Assembly: GCA_902557155.1 (NCBI GenBank)
Contig: CACDYR010000006.1
Coordinates: 1 to 64,000 of the forward strand
From: an uncultured Pelagibacteraceae bacterium
GTDB taxonomy: Bacteria > Pseudomonadota > Alphaproteobacteria > Pelagibacterales > Pelagibacteraceae
Direction of reading: 5' to 3'
DNA: 64,000 nucleotides
Both the position numbers and the translations under genes were made by a program. How positions within the stretch are numbered: position 1 is the first letter of the stretch; each line of letters begins with the position of its first letter. The notes beneath the pieces were generated by a model. That model was not told the DNA's origin. It saw only the letters and a program-made list of their open reading frames with translations, and did not search any database. Shown here one piece after another: positions 57,139 through 64,000 of this stretch.

Positions 57139-58915
57139 TTAAAGATTTTTGAGGCTTCATGTCTTTTTTATCAATACCTGCAACTTTAACAGGTTTTTTC
57201 ATTGCATCTCTTCTAAATGGCTCACCAAGCTCTTGGTTTAAGATAACTTCGATAAATGTTGTAATACCTTTCTTTTGATCTTCACAAGATTGCTTAATTG
57301 CTGTTGTTGTTTCTTCCATAGTTCTTACAGTGACACCTTTTAAACCGCATGCATCAGCAACTTTAGCGTAACTTAATTCTGGGTCTAACTCTGTACCAAC
57401 AAAGTTATTGTCAAACCAAAGTGTTGTATTTCTTTTTTCTGCACCCCATTGAAAATTTCTAAAAATAACCATTGTTATTGCGGGCCACTCTTCTCTAGCA
57501 CATGAGCTCATCTCATTCATACTGATACCGAAAGCACCATCACCTGCAAAACCAATTACTGGAGTGTCTGGACAACCAATTTTTGCTCCCAATATTGATG
57601 GAAAACCATAGCCACAAGGACCAAATAATCCTGGTGCTAAATATTTTCTTGGCTTTTCGAATGTAGGGTAAGCATTACCTATCGCACAATTGTTTCCAAT
57701 ATCACTTGATATAATTACATCCTCAGGCATTCCTGCTTGAATTGCTCTCCAAGCTTGTCTTGGTGACATTCTATCTGCGTCTCTTTCTCTAGCTTCTTTA
57801 TTCCAAACTGTTCCTTCATCATCATCTTCATGATCTAAACTTGAAAGTTTTTGTAGCCAAGCAGATTTAGTTTGATGAATTAAATCTTTTCTAGCTTGTC
57901 TATTGGTATCACCAGCATTTGGTGATAATTTTTCAAAAATTTGTTCAGCAACTAACTTTGCATCACCACTAATTCCTACAGTGACTTTTTTAGTCAAACC
58001 TATTCTATCAGGATTAATATCAACTTGAATGATGTTTGCATTCTTTGGCCAATAATCAATTCCATAACCAGGTAAAGTAGAAAATGGATTTAATCTAGTG
58101 CCCAAAGCTAACACTACGTCAGCTTTTGAAATTAATTCCATTGCAGCTTTTGATCCATTGTAACCTAGAGGACCAACAGCTAAAGGATGGCTTCCTGGAA
58201 AACTATCATTGTGTTGGTAACCCGAACAAACTGGTGAATCTAATTTTTCTGCAAGTTTTTTTGTAGCTTCTATAGCTCCTCCAATAACAACACCTGCTCC
58301 AGATAATATTACTGGAAACTTTGCTTTAGATAGCAAGTCAGCTGCTTTAGCTATAGCATCATTCCCTCCACCTTGTCTTTCAAGTCTTACAATTGGAGGA
58401 AGATCGATATCAATTACTTGACACCAATAATCTCTTGGAACATTAATTTGTGCTGGCGCTGATCCTCTTATAGCTTTTTCTATAACTCTATTTAGTACCT
58501 CAGCCATTCTTGATGGATCTCTTACTTCTTCTTGATAACAAACCATGTCTTTAAATAAATTCATTTGCTCTACTTCTTGAAATCCACCTTGACCCATTGT
58601 TTTATTCGCTGCTTGCGGTGTAACTAATAAAAGAGGAGTATGATTCCAATAAGCTGTTTTAATTGGTGTAACTAGTCCAGTAATTCCAGGTCCATTCTGG
58701 GCAATAACCATTGACATTTTACCAGTAGCTCTTGTGTAACCATCAGCAATTAAGCCACCGTTTGTTTCATGAGCAACATCCCAGAAAGTAATACCTGCAT
58801 CTGGAAAAATATCTGAAATTGGCATAAAGGCTGAACCGATAATTCCAAACGCATGTTCAATACCGTGCATTTGTAAAACTTTTACAAAAGCTTCTTCTGT
58901 TGTCATTTTTGTCAT
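57131..58915 (-). CDS. xsc: Sulfoacetaldehyde acetyltransferase
   Basis: A thiamine-diphosphate enzyme that converts sulfoacetaldehyde and phosphate into acetyl phosphate and sulfite, the desulfonating step in taurine and isethionate use. The 594-residue protein begins MTKMTTEEAFVKVLQMHGIE and has AHETNGGLIADGYTRATGK (the cofactor Glu), NHTPLLLVTPQAANKTMGQG and EQMNLFKDMVCYQEEVRDPSR, which separate Xsc from acetolactate synthase. The ThDP motif begins GDGAFGISMNEMSSC. Length matches Xsc (about 590). It is divergent from suyAB. Downstream is the SxtJ gene with an 8-bp overlap. Confidence 0.94.
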   Translation of the reverse strand: MTKMTTEEAFVKVLQMHGIEHAFGIIGSAFMPISDIFPDAGITFWDVAHETNGGLIADGYTRATGKMSMVIAQNGPGITGLVTPIKTAYWNHTPLLLVTPQAANKTMGQGGFQEVEQMNLFKDMVCYQEEVRDPSRMAEVLNRVIEKAIRGSAPAQINVPRDYWCQVIDIDLPPIVRLERQGGGNDAIAKAADLLSKAKFPVILSGAGVVIGGAIEATKKLAEKLDSPVCSGYQHNDSFPGSHPLAVGPLGYNGSKAAMELISKADVVLALGTRLNPFSTLPGYGIDYWPKNANIIQVDINPDRIGLTKKVTVGISGDAKLVAEQIFEKLSPNAGDTNRQARKDLIHQTKSAWLQKLSSLDHEDDDEGTVWNKEARERDADRMSPRQAWRAIQAGMPEDVIISSDIGNNCAIGNAYPTFEKPRKYLAPGLFGPCGYGFPSILGAKIGCPDTPVIGFAGDGAFGISMNEMSSCAREEWPAITMVIFRNFQWGAEKRNTTLWFDNNFVGTELDPELSYAKVADACGLKGVTVRTMEETTTAIKQSCEDQKKGITTFIEVILNQELGEPFRRDAMKKPVKVAGIDKKDMKPQKSLNG

Positions 58916-58940
58916 AAAACTAGAACCTCTCTAAAGTGTA

Positions 58941-58946
58941 ATTATA
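58941..58946 (-). promoter_or_regulatory. Candidate -10 hexamer for xsc
   Basis: On the minus strand this is a perfect TATAAT, in the context ATAGTATAATTAC, 25 bases before the xsc start codon and upstream of an AGAGAGG ribosome site. No convincing -35 hexamer is seen at 17 bases. It is a sequence match only, with no start-site evidence, in a spacer that is AT-rich throughout. Confidence 0.4.
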
Positions 58947-58955
58947 CTATTTATA

Positions 58956-59004
58956 AAATTCGTTTGTTAATTTGTGCGATTAATATATAAGTTTTTACGA
59001 ATTT
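58956..59004. promoter_or_regulatory. Inverted repeat in the xsc-suyA divergent spacer, possible operator
   Basis: AAATTCGT (58956-58963) and ACGAATTT (58997-59004) are perfect 8-bp inverted repeats separated by 33 bases, in the 111-bp spacer between the divergent xsc and suyA genes. The centre-to-centre distance of 41 bp is about four helical turns, suiting a dimer of dimers or looping regulator. AT-rich half-sites could be chance; a shared regulator of both desulfonation genes is inference. Confidence 0.4.
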
Positions 59005-59026
59005 CAAACAAACAAATCGACACTAT

Positions 59027-59311
59027 ATGGCAACAGATATAATCATACATGATAAAAAAGACAACGTGGGAGTAGTTGTTATTGAAAAAATCACTCCCAA
59101 ACAAGACTGTGCTTGCTGGATAATGGAAGACGATAGCTCAACAAATATTCAATCCTTAGATGAAATACCTTTAGGTCATAAAATTGCAATGGTTGACCTT
59201 AAAGAGGGCGATACTATTTTAAAGTATGGTCACGATATTGGTAAAGTTGTTAAATCAATCAAAAAAGGTGAGCATGTCCATGTTCACAATGTAAAAACAA
59301 AGAAGTGGTAA
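59027..59311 (+). CDS. suyA: (2R)-sulfolactate sulfo-lyase subunit alpha
   Basis: The small subunit of the lyase that splits (R)-sulfolactate into pyruvate and sulfite. The 94-residue protein is an SAF-type domain, with [49 protein letters not shown] and a GEHVHVHN end. The last is the common altronate dehydratase N-domain motif. Length and pairing with a 388-residue SuyB-type partner 4 bp downstream favour SuyA over altronate dehydratase. No clear Shine-Dalgarno is seen upstream. Confidence 0.9.
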   Translation: MATDIIIHDKKDNVGVVVIEKITPKQDCACWIMEDDSSTNIQSLDEIPLGHKIAMVDLKEGDTILKYGHDIGKVVKSIKKGEHVHVHNVKTKKW

Positions 59312-59315
59312 TAGT

Positions 59316-60482
59316 ATGGAAATCCCAAAGAGCTTTTTAGGTTATAAAAGAGAAAACGGCAGAGCCGGAACAAGAAATCATGTAATTATTTTGCCAGTTG
59401 ATGACATTTCGAACGCATGTGCAGAGGCAGTTGCTAATAATATTAAAGGTACAATCGCCCTTCCTCATTCTTACGGAAGACTTCAGTTTGGTGCAGATTT
59501 AGAGCTTCATTTTAGAACAATGATAGGAACTGGATGTAATCCAAACGTTGCAGCTGTAATTGTCATTGGTATTGAACCGAAATGGACAAAAAAAATTGTA
59601 GATGGAATTGCTAAGACTGGAAAACCAGTTGAAGGATTTCATATTGAGCGTACAGGTGACATTGGTACGACAATGAAAGCATCAAAAAAAGCACAAGAAT
59701 TTGTGATGTGGGCTTCAGAAAAACAAAGAGAAGAGTGTCCTTTAAGTGATTTATGGATTTCAGTTAAGTGTGGAGAATCTGATACTACTTCAGGACTAGC
59801 TGCAAACCCAACTGTTGGAAACTTAATGGACAAACTTGAGCCATTAGGTGTTCATTTGTGTTTTGGTGAAACATCCGAATTAACTGGTGCAGAACAAGTT
59901 TGTGCAACTAGAGGAGCTACAAAAGAAGCATCTGAAAAATTTATGAAAACGTGGAGCTCTTATAATGATTTTATTTTGAAAGAGGCAACGGACGATCTTT
60001 CTGAAAGTCAACCAACAGCTGGAAATATTGCGGGGGGACTTACAACAATTGAAGAAAAAGCTTTTGGTAATTTTCAAAAAATTGGAAATTGTAAATTTAT
60101 TGATGTTCTTGAACCAGCTGAAGAACCAACCAAAGGAAAAGGTTTGTATTTTATGGATACATCATCTGCTGCTGCAGAATGTGTGACACTTCAAGCTGCT
60201 GCTGGTTTTAATATTCATTTATTTCCAACTGGACAAGGTAATATCGTTGGAAATCCAATCGAACCTGTTGTTAAATTAACAGCTAATCCATTAACTGTAA
60301 AAGGTATGGGAGAGCACATTGATTGTGATGTTTCAAAAATTCTTTCAAGAGAAATGAATTTATCTGAAGCAGGTGATGAATTAATAAAAACTACACTAAG
60401 AGTAGCGAACGGTAGATTAACTTGCGCTGAAGCTTTAGGTCATAGAGAATTTGTTATGACCAAACTTTACAGAAGTGCTTAA
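59316..60482 (+). CDS. suyB: (2R)-sulfolactate sulfo-lyase subunit beta
   Basis: The catalytic large subunit of sulfolactate sulfo-lyase. The 388-residue protein is of the altronate dehydratase/galactarate dehydratase C-domain type: [40 protein letters not shown] and [19 protein letters not shown], then [20 protein letters not shown]. The family uses Fe2+, and Cys residues near the KCG motif and elsewhere are candidates for metal binding. Pairing with suyA and divergence from xsc support the desulfonation role over sugar-acid dehydration. Confidence 0.9.
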   Translation: MEIPKSFLGYKRENGRAGTRNHVIILPVDDISNACAEAVANNIKGTIALPHSYGRLQFGADLELHFRTMIGTGCNPNVAAVIVIGIEPKWTKKIVDGIAKTGKPVEGFHIERTGDIGTTMKASKKAQEFVMWASEKQREECPLSDLWISVKCGESDTTSGLAANPTVGNLMDKLEPLGVHLCFGETSELTGAEQVCATRGATKEASEKFMKTWSSYNDFILKEATDDLSESQPTAGNIAGGLTTIEEKAFGNFQKIGNCKFIDVLEPAEEPTKGKGLYFMDTSSAAAECVTLQAAAGFNIHLFPTGQGNIVGNPIEPVVKLTANPLTVKGMGEHIDCDVSKILSREMNLSEAGDELIKTTLRVANGRLTCAEALGHREFVMTKLYRSA

Positions 60483-60498
60483 TTTACTTTAGGCTTTC

Positions 60499-61566
60499 AT
60501 GAAATTTAAAAAATACTTGGTTGTATTACCAGGTATTATATTGGCATTCGTTCTTTACACCTTATCTCAAGGTTTCAATAATATTCTTGGTATTGAGCTA
60601 TTAGGCTATGAAAAAAGCCCAATATCTACAGCAATGATTGCTATTTTGTTGGGAATGTTTTTCGGAAATGTTTTTCAAATTAGAGATAGTTTTTTAAGAG
60701 GTTTAGATTTTACACAAAAATATATTCTAAAACTTGGTATTATTTGCTTAGGTATTCAATTAAAGCCATTTGAATTTTTAGAATTTGGGGCGATAGCAAT
60801 TCCATTAATTATAATCTGTATAATTAGTGTTTTAATTGTAATCAAACTTCTAATTAAAAAATTAAAAATACCAACAAGAATGGCTTACTTAATATCAATA
60901 GGCAGCACTGTCTGTGGTACTACTGCAATAATGGCTACTGCTCCTGTAATTGGTGCAAAAAAAAATGAGGTATCATATGCAATTGCTAATATTACATTGT
61001 TTGGTATTCTTTCGATGCTTATTTATCCGTATTTTGCCAACTTTTATTTCGAAAGCGAGCCTTTATTAATTGGATTATTTTTGGGAACCTCTATCCATGA
61101 AACCTCTCAAGTTGCAGCTGCAGGACTGATTTATGACCAGCAGTTTAATAGTCCTGAAACTTTAAATGTCGCAACAGTCACAAAATTAATAAGGAATACC
61201 TTTTTGATTATAATGATCCCTTTATTTGCATTTCTTTATAATCGAGGAAAAACTACAGAAAAGAAGTACTCAATAATAGATATTTTTCCTTACTTTGTAT
61301 TAGGTTTTGTAGCAATGATAATAATTAGAAATTTAGGTGATCTAATGTACTCAAATAATTACAAATGGTTGGTTACAATTGAGAGTATTCAATTGTCCTC
61401 AAAAATATTTTTAACAATGGCGATGGCAGCAATAGGTCTTTCCACTAACTTAAAAGAAATTAAAAATATGGGTTACAAACCATTTGTTGTTGGTTTTATA
61501 AGTATGGCAACTGTTGGATTAGTTTGTATTACAACTATCGAATTATATCTAAATTATTTTAATTAA
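60499..61566 (+). CDS. YeiH-family putative sulfate/sulfite exporter
   Basis: A 355-residue membrane protein with about 10 helices. It has KYILKLGIICLGIQLKPFEF, LISIGSTVCGTTAIMATAPV and FLGTSIHETSQVAAAGLIYD, all characteristic of the YeiH (PF03601-type) family. In sulfonate-degrading bacteria, family members near xsc or suyAB are proposed to export sulfate or sulfite. It follows suyB by 16 bp, so it is probably in that operon. The transported ion was not shown for this family in general. Confidence 0.86.
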   Translation: MKFKKYLVVLPGIILAFVLYTLSQGFNNILGIELLGYEKSPISTAMIAILLGMFFGNVFQIRDSFLRGLDFTQKYILKLGIICLGIQLKPFEFLEFGAIAIPLIIICIISVLIVIKLLIKKLKIPTRMAYLISIGSTVCGTTAIMATAPVIGAKKNEVSYAIANITLFGILSMLIYPYFANFYFESEPLLIGLFLGTSIHETSQVAAAGLIYDQQFNSPETLNVATVTKLIRNTFLIIMIPLFAFLYNRGKTTEKKYSIIDIFPYFVLGFVAMIIIRNLGDLMYSNNYKWLVTIESIQLSSKIFLTMAMAAIGLSTNLKEIKNMGYKPFVVGFISMATVGLVCITTIELYLNYFN

Positions 61567-62642
61567 GATTTAACTAATAATTTTTTTCTAAAATTTGAAA
61601 TAAATCTTCTTATAAAAGCAGCTCCTACACCTAAAATAATTGCAAACATAATTGTAAATAGTCCATAAAAGAAAGGCATCTCTCTAGAAAAATCAATTAT
61701 AAATTCAGAAAAGAAGTTTAAATCTGAACTAGTGGCTTTTGCAGCTCCACTTATAATTTTTTCTGCAAAAAATGTATCGTATGCTATCGCTATACCCACT
61801 ATGAGTAACAAAATTGCTAACAAAGCTCTTAAACCAGAACTGTCAATTCTTTCTCCTAATTTTTGACCAACCTGAACTCCTATTATAGATCCTACAACCA
61901 GCATAAGAACAAGAAATAAATCTATAGATCCATAATTAAATGAATGAAGAAAAGTAACAACCACACTTACAAAAATTGTTACAAATAAAGATGTACCAGG
62001 AACTAATTTAGTAGGCATTTTAATTATATAAATCATTGCTGGAACTAAAATAAACGCACCTCCTATTCCCATAATAGCTGCGATAAAACCAACTAATAGA
62101 CCAATTATAATTGGTGTAAAAATACTCTCATATAATTTAGACTTTGGAAATCTCATTCTTAATGGAAGACCATGAATCCAATAGTGAACATGTAATTTTT
62201 TTTTAACAACAACGTTTCTTTTTGCTTTATCTATTTCACCTAAACTTTCAACAAGCATCAAAGTTCCGATTATTGCTAATATATACATATATGCCAGAGA
62301 GATGACCGTATCAATTTTTCCAATACCTTTAAAATAAGTAAATGTATAAATTCCTAATGAAGTTCCAATTACACCTCCAATCACAATCATTGAACCCATT
62401 TTATAATCTAAAGTATTTTTTAAATAATGTGTTGTAGATCCAGAAACTGAAGTAGCTAAAATATTATTTGCTTCATTTGCAACTGCGTATGCAGGAGGTA
62501 TTCCTAAAAAAATTAGAAAAGGTGTCATTAAAAACCCACCACCAACACCAAATAAACCTGAAAGCACTCCAACAATAGCACTTAATAAAAGTATCTCGAT
62601 AGGGTTAACAAAAACTTGAGCTATCGGTAAAAATACTTCCAT
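61563..62642 (-). CDS. TauE/SafE family sulfite exporter
   Basis: A 359-residue TSUP-family membrane protein. Each half has the glycine-rich entry motif: VLSGLFGVGGGFLMTPFLIF near residue 25-45 and AAIMGIGGAFILVPAMIYII near 190-210. A charged cytosolic loop of about 35 residues separates them. TauE and CuyZ-like members export sulfite or sulfoacetate. It faces suyB/YeiH convergently (4-bp overlap), and is followed upstream by small genes and aprA, so a role in clearing sulfite is likely. Confidence 0.88.
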   Translation of the reverse strand: MEVFLPIAQVFVNPIEILLLSAIVGVLSGLFGVGGGFLMTPFLIFLGIPPAYAVANEANNILATSVSGSTTHYLKNTLDYKMGSMIVIGGVIGTSLGIYTFTYFKGIGKIDTVISLAYMYILAIIGTLMLVESLGEIDKAKRNVVVKKKLHVHYWIHGLPLRMRFPKSKLYESIFTPIIIGLLVGFIAAIMGIGGAFILVPAMIYIIKMPTKLVPGTSLFVTIFVSVVVTFLHSFNYGSIDLFLVLMLVVGSIIGVQVGQKLGERIDSSGLRALLAILLLIVGIAIAYDTFFAEKIISGAAKATSSDLNFFSEFIIDFSREMPFFYGLFTIMFAIILGVGAAFIRRFISNFRKKLLVKS

Positions 62643-62671
62643 AAAAAATTTAAAAGTTGTTAAAAAACAAC

Positions 62672-62806
62672 TTAGTTAAAAGTAATAAATGTTCCAACTA
62701 AAATCACTCCCCAGTAAGCTGTTAAGCTTGCTATAATTCCTGCTTTAATAAATGTAGTTTTAAAATTTGAGAGTCTGTTTATAATTTTTACGTTAGACAG
62801 TAACAT
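62672..62806 (-). CDS. Small membrane protein beside the sulfite exporter
   Basis: A 44-residue ORF encoding MLLSNVKIINRLSNFKTTFI at its start, then a single hydrophobic segment (KAGIIASLTAYWGVILVGTF) ending ITFN. The pattern of a basic/amphipathic start and one membrane helix is protein-like. Upstream in-frame TTG and GTG codons extend it toward LTNFVVGVLTNLM, which is also hydrophobic, so the real start may be earlier. It sits between the exporter and the 116-residue gene. A small subunit or regulator of TauE is possible; unknown. Confidence 0.6.
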   Translation of the reverse strand: MLLSNVKIINRLSNFKTTFIKAGIIASLTAYWGVILVGTFITFN

Positions 62807-62874
62807 TAAATTCGTCAATACACCCACAACGAAATTTGTCAAACAATTATTTATTATTAAGCAATTTTTTTTGC

Positions 62875-63225
62875 TTAGTAGATGGTGGCTCCAAAAACTT
62901 TAATTGTATCGTCCTCAACTCCTAAAACCAACCTTCCAAGGAACTCTCCTGGGATCTCTTTATTTGTCTGTTTAATTAGAACAGTTATATGGTCTCCTCT
63001 TCTAAGACATCCAAACGGTTCAAAAGTCTCTTTAAGATTAGTAATTAGCTTGTTATTAGCCCACTGCTTACCAAGCTCTACTTCGTTAGCACCAAAAAGC
63101 ATTTGAGTAGAGAAATCTCTAGTAAACCCACCATAATCTTTAAGATTAGATGATTTAACCAAATTATCCCAAATAGGTTTGGCTAATTCATATATTTCAT
63201 CATCTGATTTAGATAAAATATCCAT
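62875..63225 (-). CDS. Small soluble protein downstream of aprA, unknown
   Basis: A 116-residue protein with no signal or membrane helix. It has MDILSKSDDEIYELAKPIWD, a helix, KDYGGFTRDFSTQML, FEPFGCLRRGDHITVLI with a single Cys, and a terminal beta-like GRLVLGVEDDTIKVFGATIY. No family recognised. It starts 21 bp after the aprA stop, so it is probably co-transcribed with APS reductase and could be an accessory or maturation factor. That is context only. Confidence 0.75.
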   Translation of the reverse strand: MDILSKSDDEIYELAKPIWDNLVKSSNLKDYGGFTRDFSTQMLFGANEVELGKQWANNKLITNLKETFEPFGCLRRGDHITVLIKQTNKEIPGEFLGRLVLGVEDDTIKVFGATIY

Positions 63226-63246
63226 GTGATTTAATTAAATTTTATA

Positions 63247-64000
63247 CTACGAAGCTTTTTTCTTCTCGTTCTCATCCACTATATGGTAGACAGGAACTTT
63301 CTCCATACTAAACTTACCAGTCTTAGGGTCTCTTCTAGAAACTGTTAAACAATGCCAATTATCATCATCAAGTTTCATATGATCGCCTCTATAATAATAT
63401 CCAGGCCATCTAGTTTCTTCTCTAAACATAGTATGTTCTGTTACACACTGAGATGTCAAAGCTCTGTGTTTAAGTTCCCATGCCCTCATAAGCTGGTGAT
63501 AATCCTCGGCTCCCACGTTTTCAAGATCTTCCTCAAGCCAAGCTAACAACTCTAATCCTCTTTTTAGCATATTAGCATTAGTCATATAGTTTGTAGCTAT
63601 TCCACCTACATATTCATCCATTATTCTTTGCAAACGTTGTAAGCCTTGAATTGGTGAGATATAGCTTGGAGATACAGTTCCTCCGGTAATCTCATTTTGA
63701 GCAACTGTGTAATTTTCTAAAGGTTTGTAAACTTTAACTTTGAAATCTTCACATTGTTTATCTGATACTTTTAAACCTTCAGCTTTTTTGTCTTCAATAT
63801 ATTTAACAGCAGCTTTTGCAGCTAATCTACCTTCTGTAAAAGATCCAGATGAAAACTTGTGAGCACTTCCACCAACTGTATCACCTGCTCCAAATAATCC
63901 ATCAATTGTTAACATTCTATTATAACCCCAGAAATACTCCGGTGGAGACAAGTCTTCTGGTCCACTTACCCATGCTCCAGAACAAGTAGCATGAGAACCC
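63247..64000 (-). CDS. aprA: Adenylylsulfate (APS) reductase alpha subunit, C-terminal part (cut by window edge)
   Basis: The flavoprotein subunit of APS reductase, which in sulfite-oxidising organisms converts sulfite and AMP to APS. About 250 residues are in the window. The open frame continues through the right edge (GSHATCSGAWVSGPEDLSPP near the edge), so the Met sometimes placed at the SPPEYFWG segment is a TTG inside the gene, not the start. LFGAGDTVGGSAHKFSSGSF is the FAD/substrate region; ETRWPGYYYRGDH and the C-terminal KVPVYHIVDE are family landmarks. Its sulfite-oxidising direction in SAR11 is inferred from context. Confidence 0.93.
   Translation of the reverse strand, partial: GSHATCSGAWVSGPEDLSPPEYFWGYNRMLTIDGLFGAGDTVGGSAHKFSSGSFTEGRLAAKAAVKYIEDKKAEGLKVSDKQCEDFKVKVYKPLENYTVAQNEITGGTVSPSYISPIQGLQRLQRIMDEYVGGIATNYMTNANMLKRGLELLAWLEEDLENVGAEDYHQLMRAWELKHRALTSQCVTEHTMFREETRWPGYYYRGDHMKLDDDNWHCLTVSRRDPKTGKFSMEKVPVYHIVDENEKKKAS

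Noticed and set aside
57131..58915. Acetolactate synthase large subunit as the identity of xsc
   Set aside because: The QAANKTMGQGGFQEVEQM and EEVRDPSR blocks and divergence from suyAB match sulfoacetaldehyde acetyltransferase, and no small regulatory subunit gene follows.
59027..60482. Altronate dehydratase (UxaA) split in two
   Set aside because: Same fold, but small/large subunit sizes and the xsc, YeiH and TauE context fit sulfolactate sulfo-lyase better.
62846..62878. Terminator after the 116-residue gene
   Set aside because: A weak AAGCAA/TTGCTT stem exists but its loop is a homopolymer and no U-tract follows on the minus strand.
63949..63951. Treating aprA as a 234-residue gene starting here
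   Set aside because: The codon is TTG within a frame that continues to the window edge with APS reductase sequence; the gene is simply cut.
1..64000. CRISPR array or tandem repeats
   Set aside because: No regularly spaced repeats were found; the frequent poly-A and poly-T runs reflect base composition.

Overview
The window looks like a SAR11 (Pelagibacterales, Alphaproteobacteria) chromosome segment. The DNA is very AT-rich by eye (composition not counted), spacing is minimal with many 1-26 bp overlaps, and the gene orders are alphaproteobacterial: nuoA-N followed by birA-coaX-rnj-DUF1467-proS-lolC/E-lolD-dnaE, and tig-clpP-clpX-lon. The sulfur gene set (xsc, suyAB, aprA, sulfite exporters) also fits marine SAR11. 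No transposase, integrase, phage gene, rRNA or CRISPR array was seen.

Layout. (1) 1-3720, minus: rpsB-tsf-frr-uppS-cdsA-dxr (dxr cut by the window edge), headed by a structured leader that can pair with the rpsB Shine-Dalgarno sequence. pyrH, usually between tsf and frr, is absent. (2) 3760-27426, minus: a near-continuous block running nuoA to nuoN (all 14 complex I subunits), then birA, coaX, rnj, a DUF1467 gene, proS, lolC/E, lolD and dnaE. (3) 27514-27678: tRNA-Asp and tRNA-Val. (4) 27756-32087: a four-gene surface-glycan cassette (flippase, WavE-like transferase, short GDPD-like protein, HAD-nucleotidyltransferase fusion) between the tRNAs and lon, where many alphaproteobacteria carry hup. 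(5) 32108-38083, minus: lon, clpX, clpP, tig and tRNA-Leu. (6) 38185-41893: small housekeeping or unknown genes, including four short ORFs of 45-57 codons. (7) 41877-47471, minus: a TRAP transporter, an NCS1 symporter and a zinc alcohol dehydrogenase, with a terminator hairpin after the TRAP binding protein. (8) 47613-51344, plus: GMC oxidoreductase, TerC-like protein, SDR and M23 peptidase, each overlapping the next. (9) 51341-58915, minus: xsc, then SxtJ, DUF5989, carbamoyltransferase, two SGNH proteins and a DAO-type oxidase. (10) 59027-64000: suyA, suyB and a YeiH-type exporter on plus; TauE/SafE exporter, two small genes and aprA (cut at the right edge) on minus.

The genes suggest this picture. 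Xsc and SuyAB release sulfite from C2/C3 sulfonates. YeiH and TauE family exporters and AprA are the plausible routes for disposing of it. The two glycan-type loci probably vary the cell surface. The rest is core respiration, translation and proteolysis.

The most interesting items are the rpsB leader pseudoknot, the cassette at the lon/tRNA-Val junction, the carbamoyltransferase-DUF5989-SxtJ-SGNH set overlapping xsc, and several very small proteins. I saw no wholly unprecedented system. All family assignments are from reading motifs; no database search was run.
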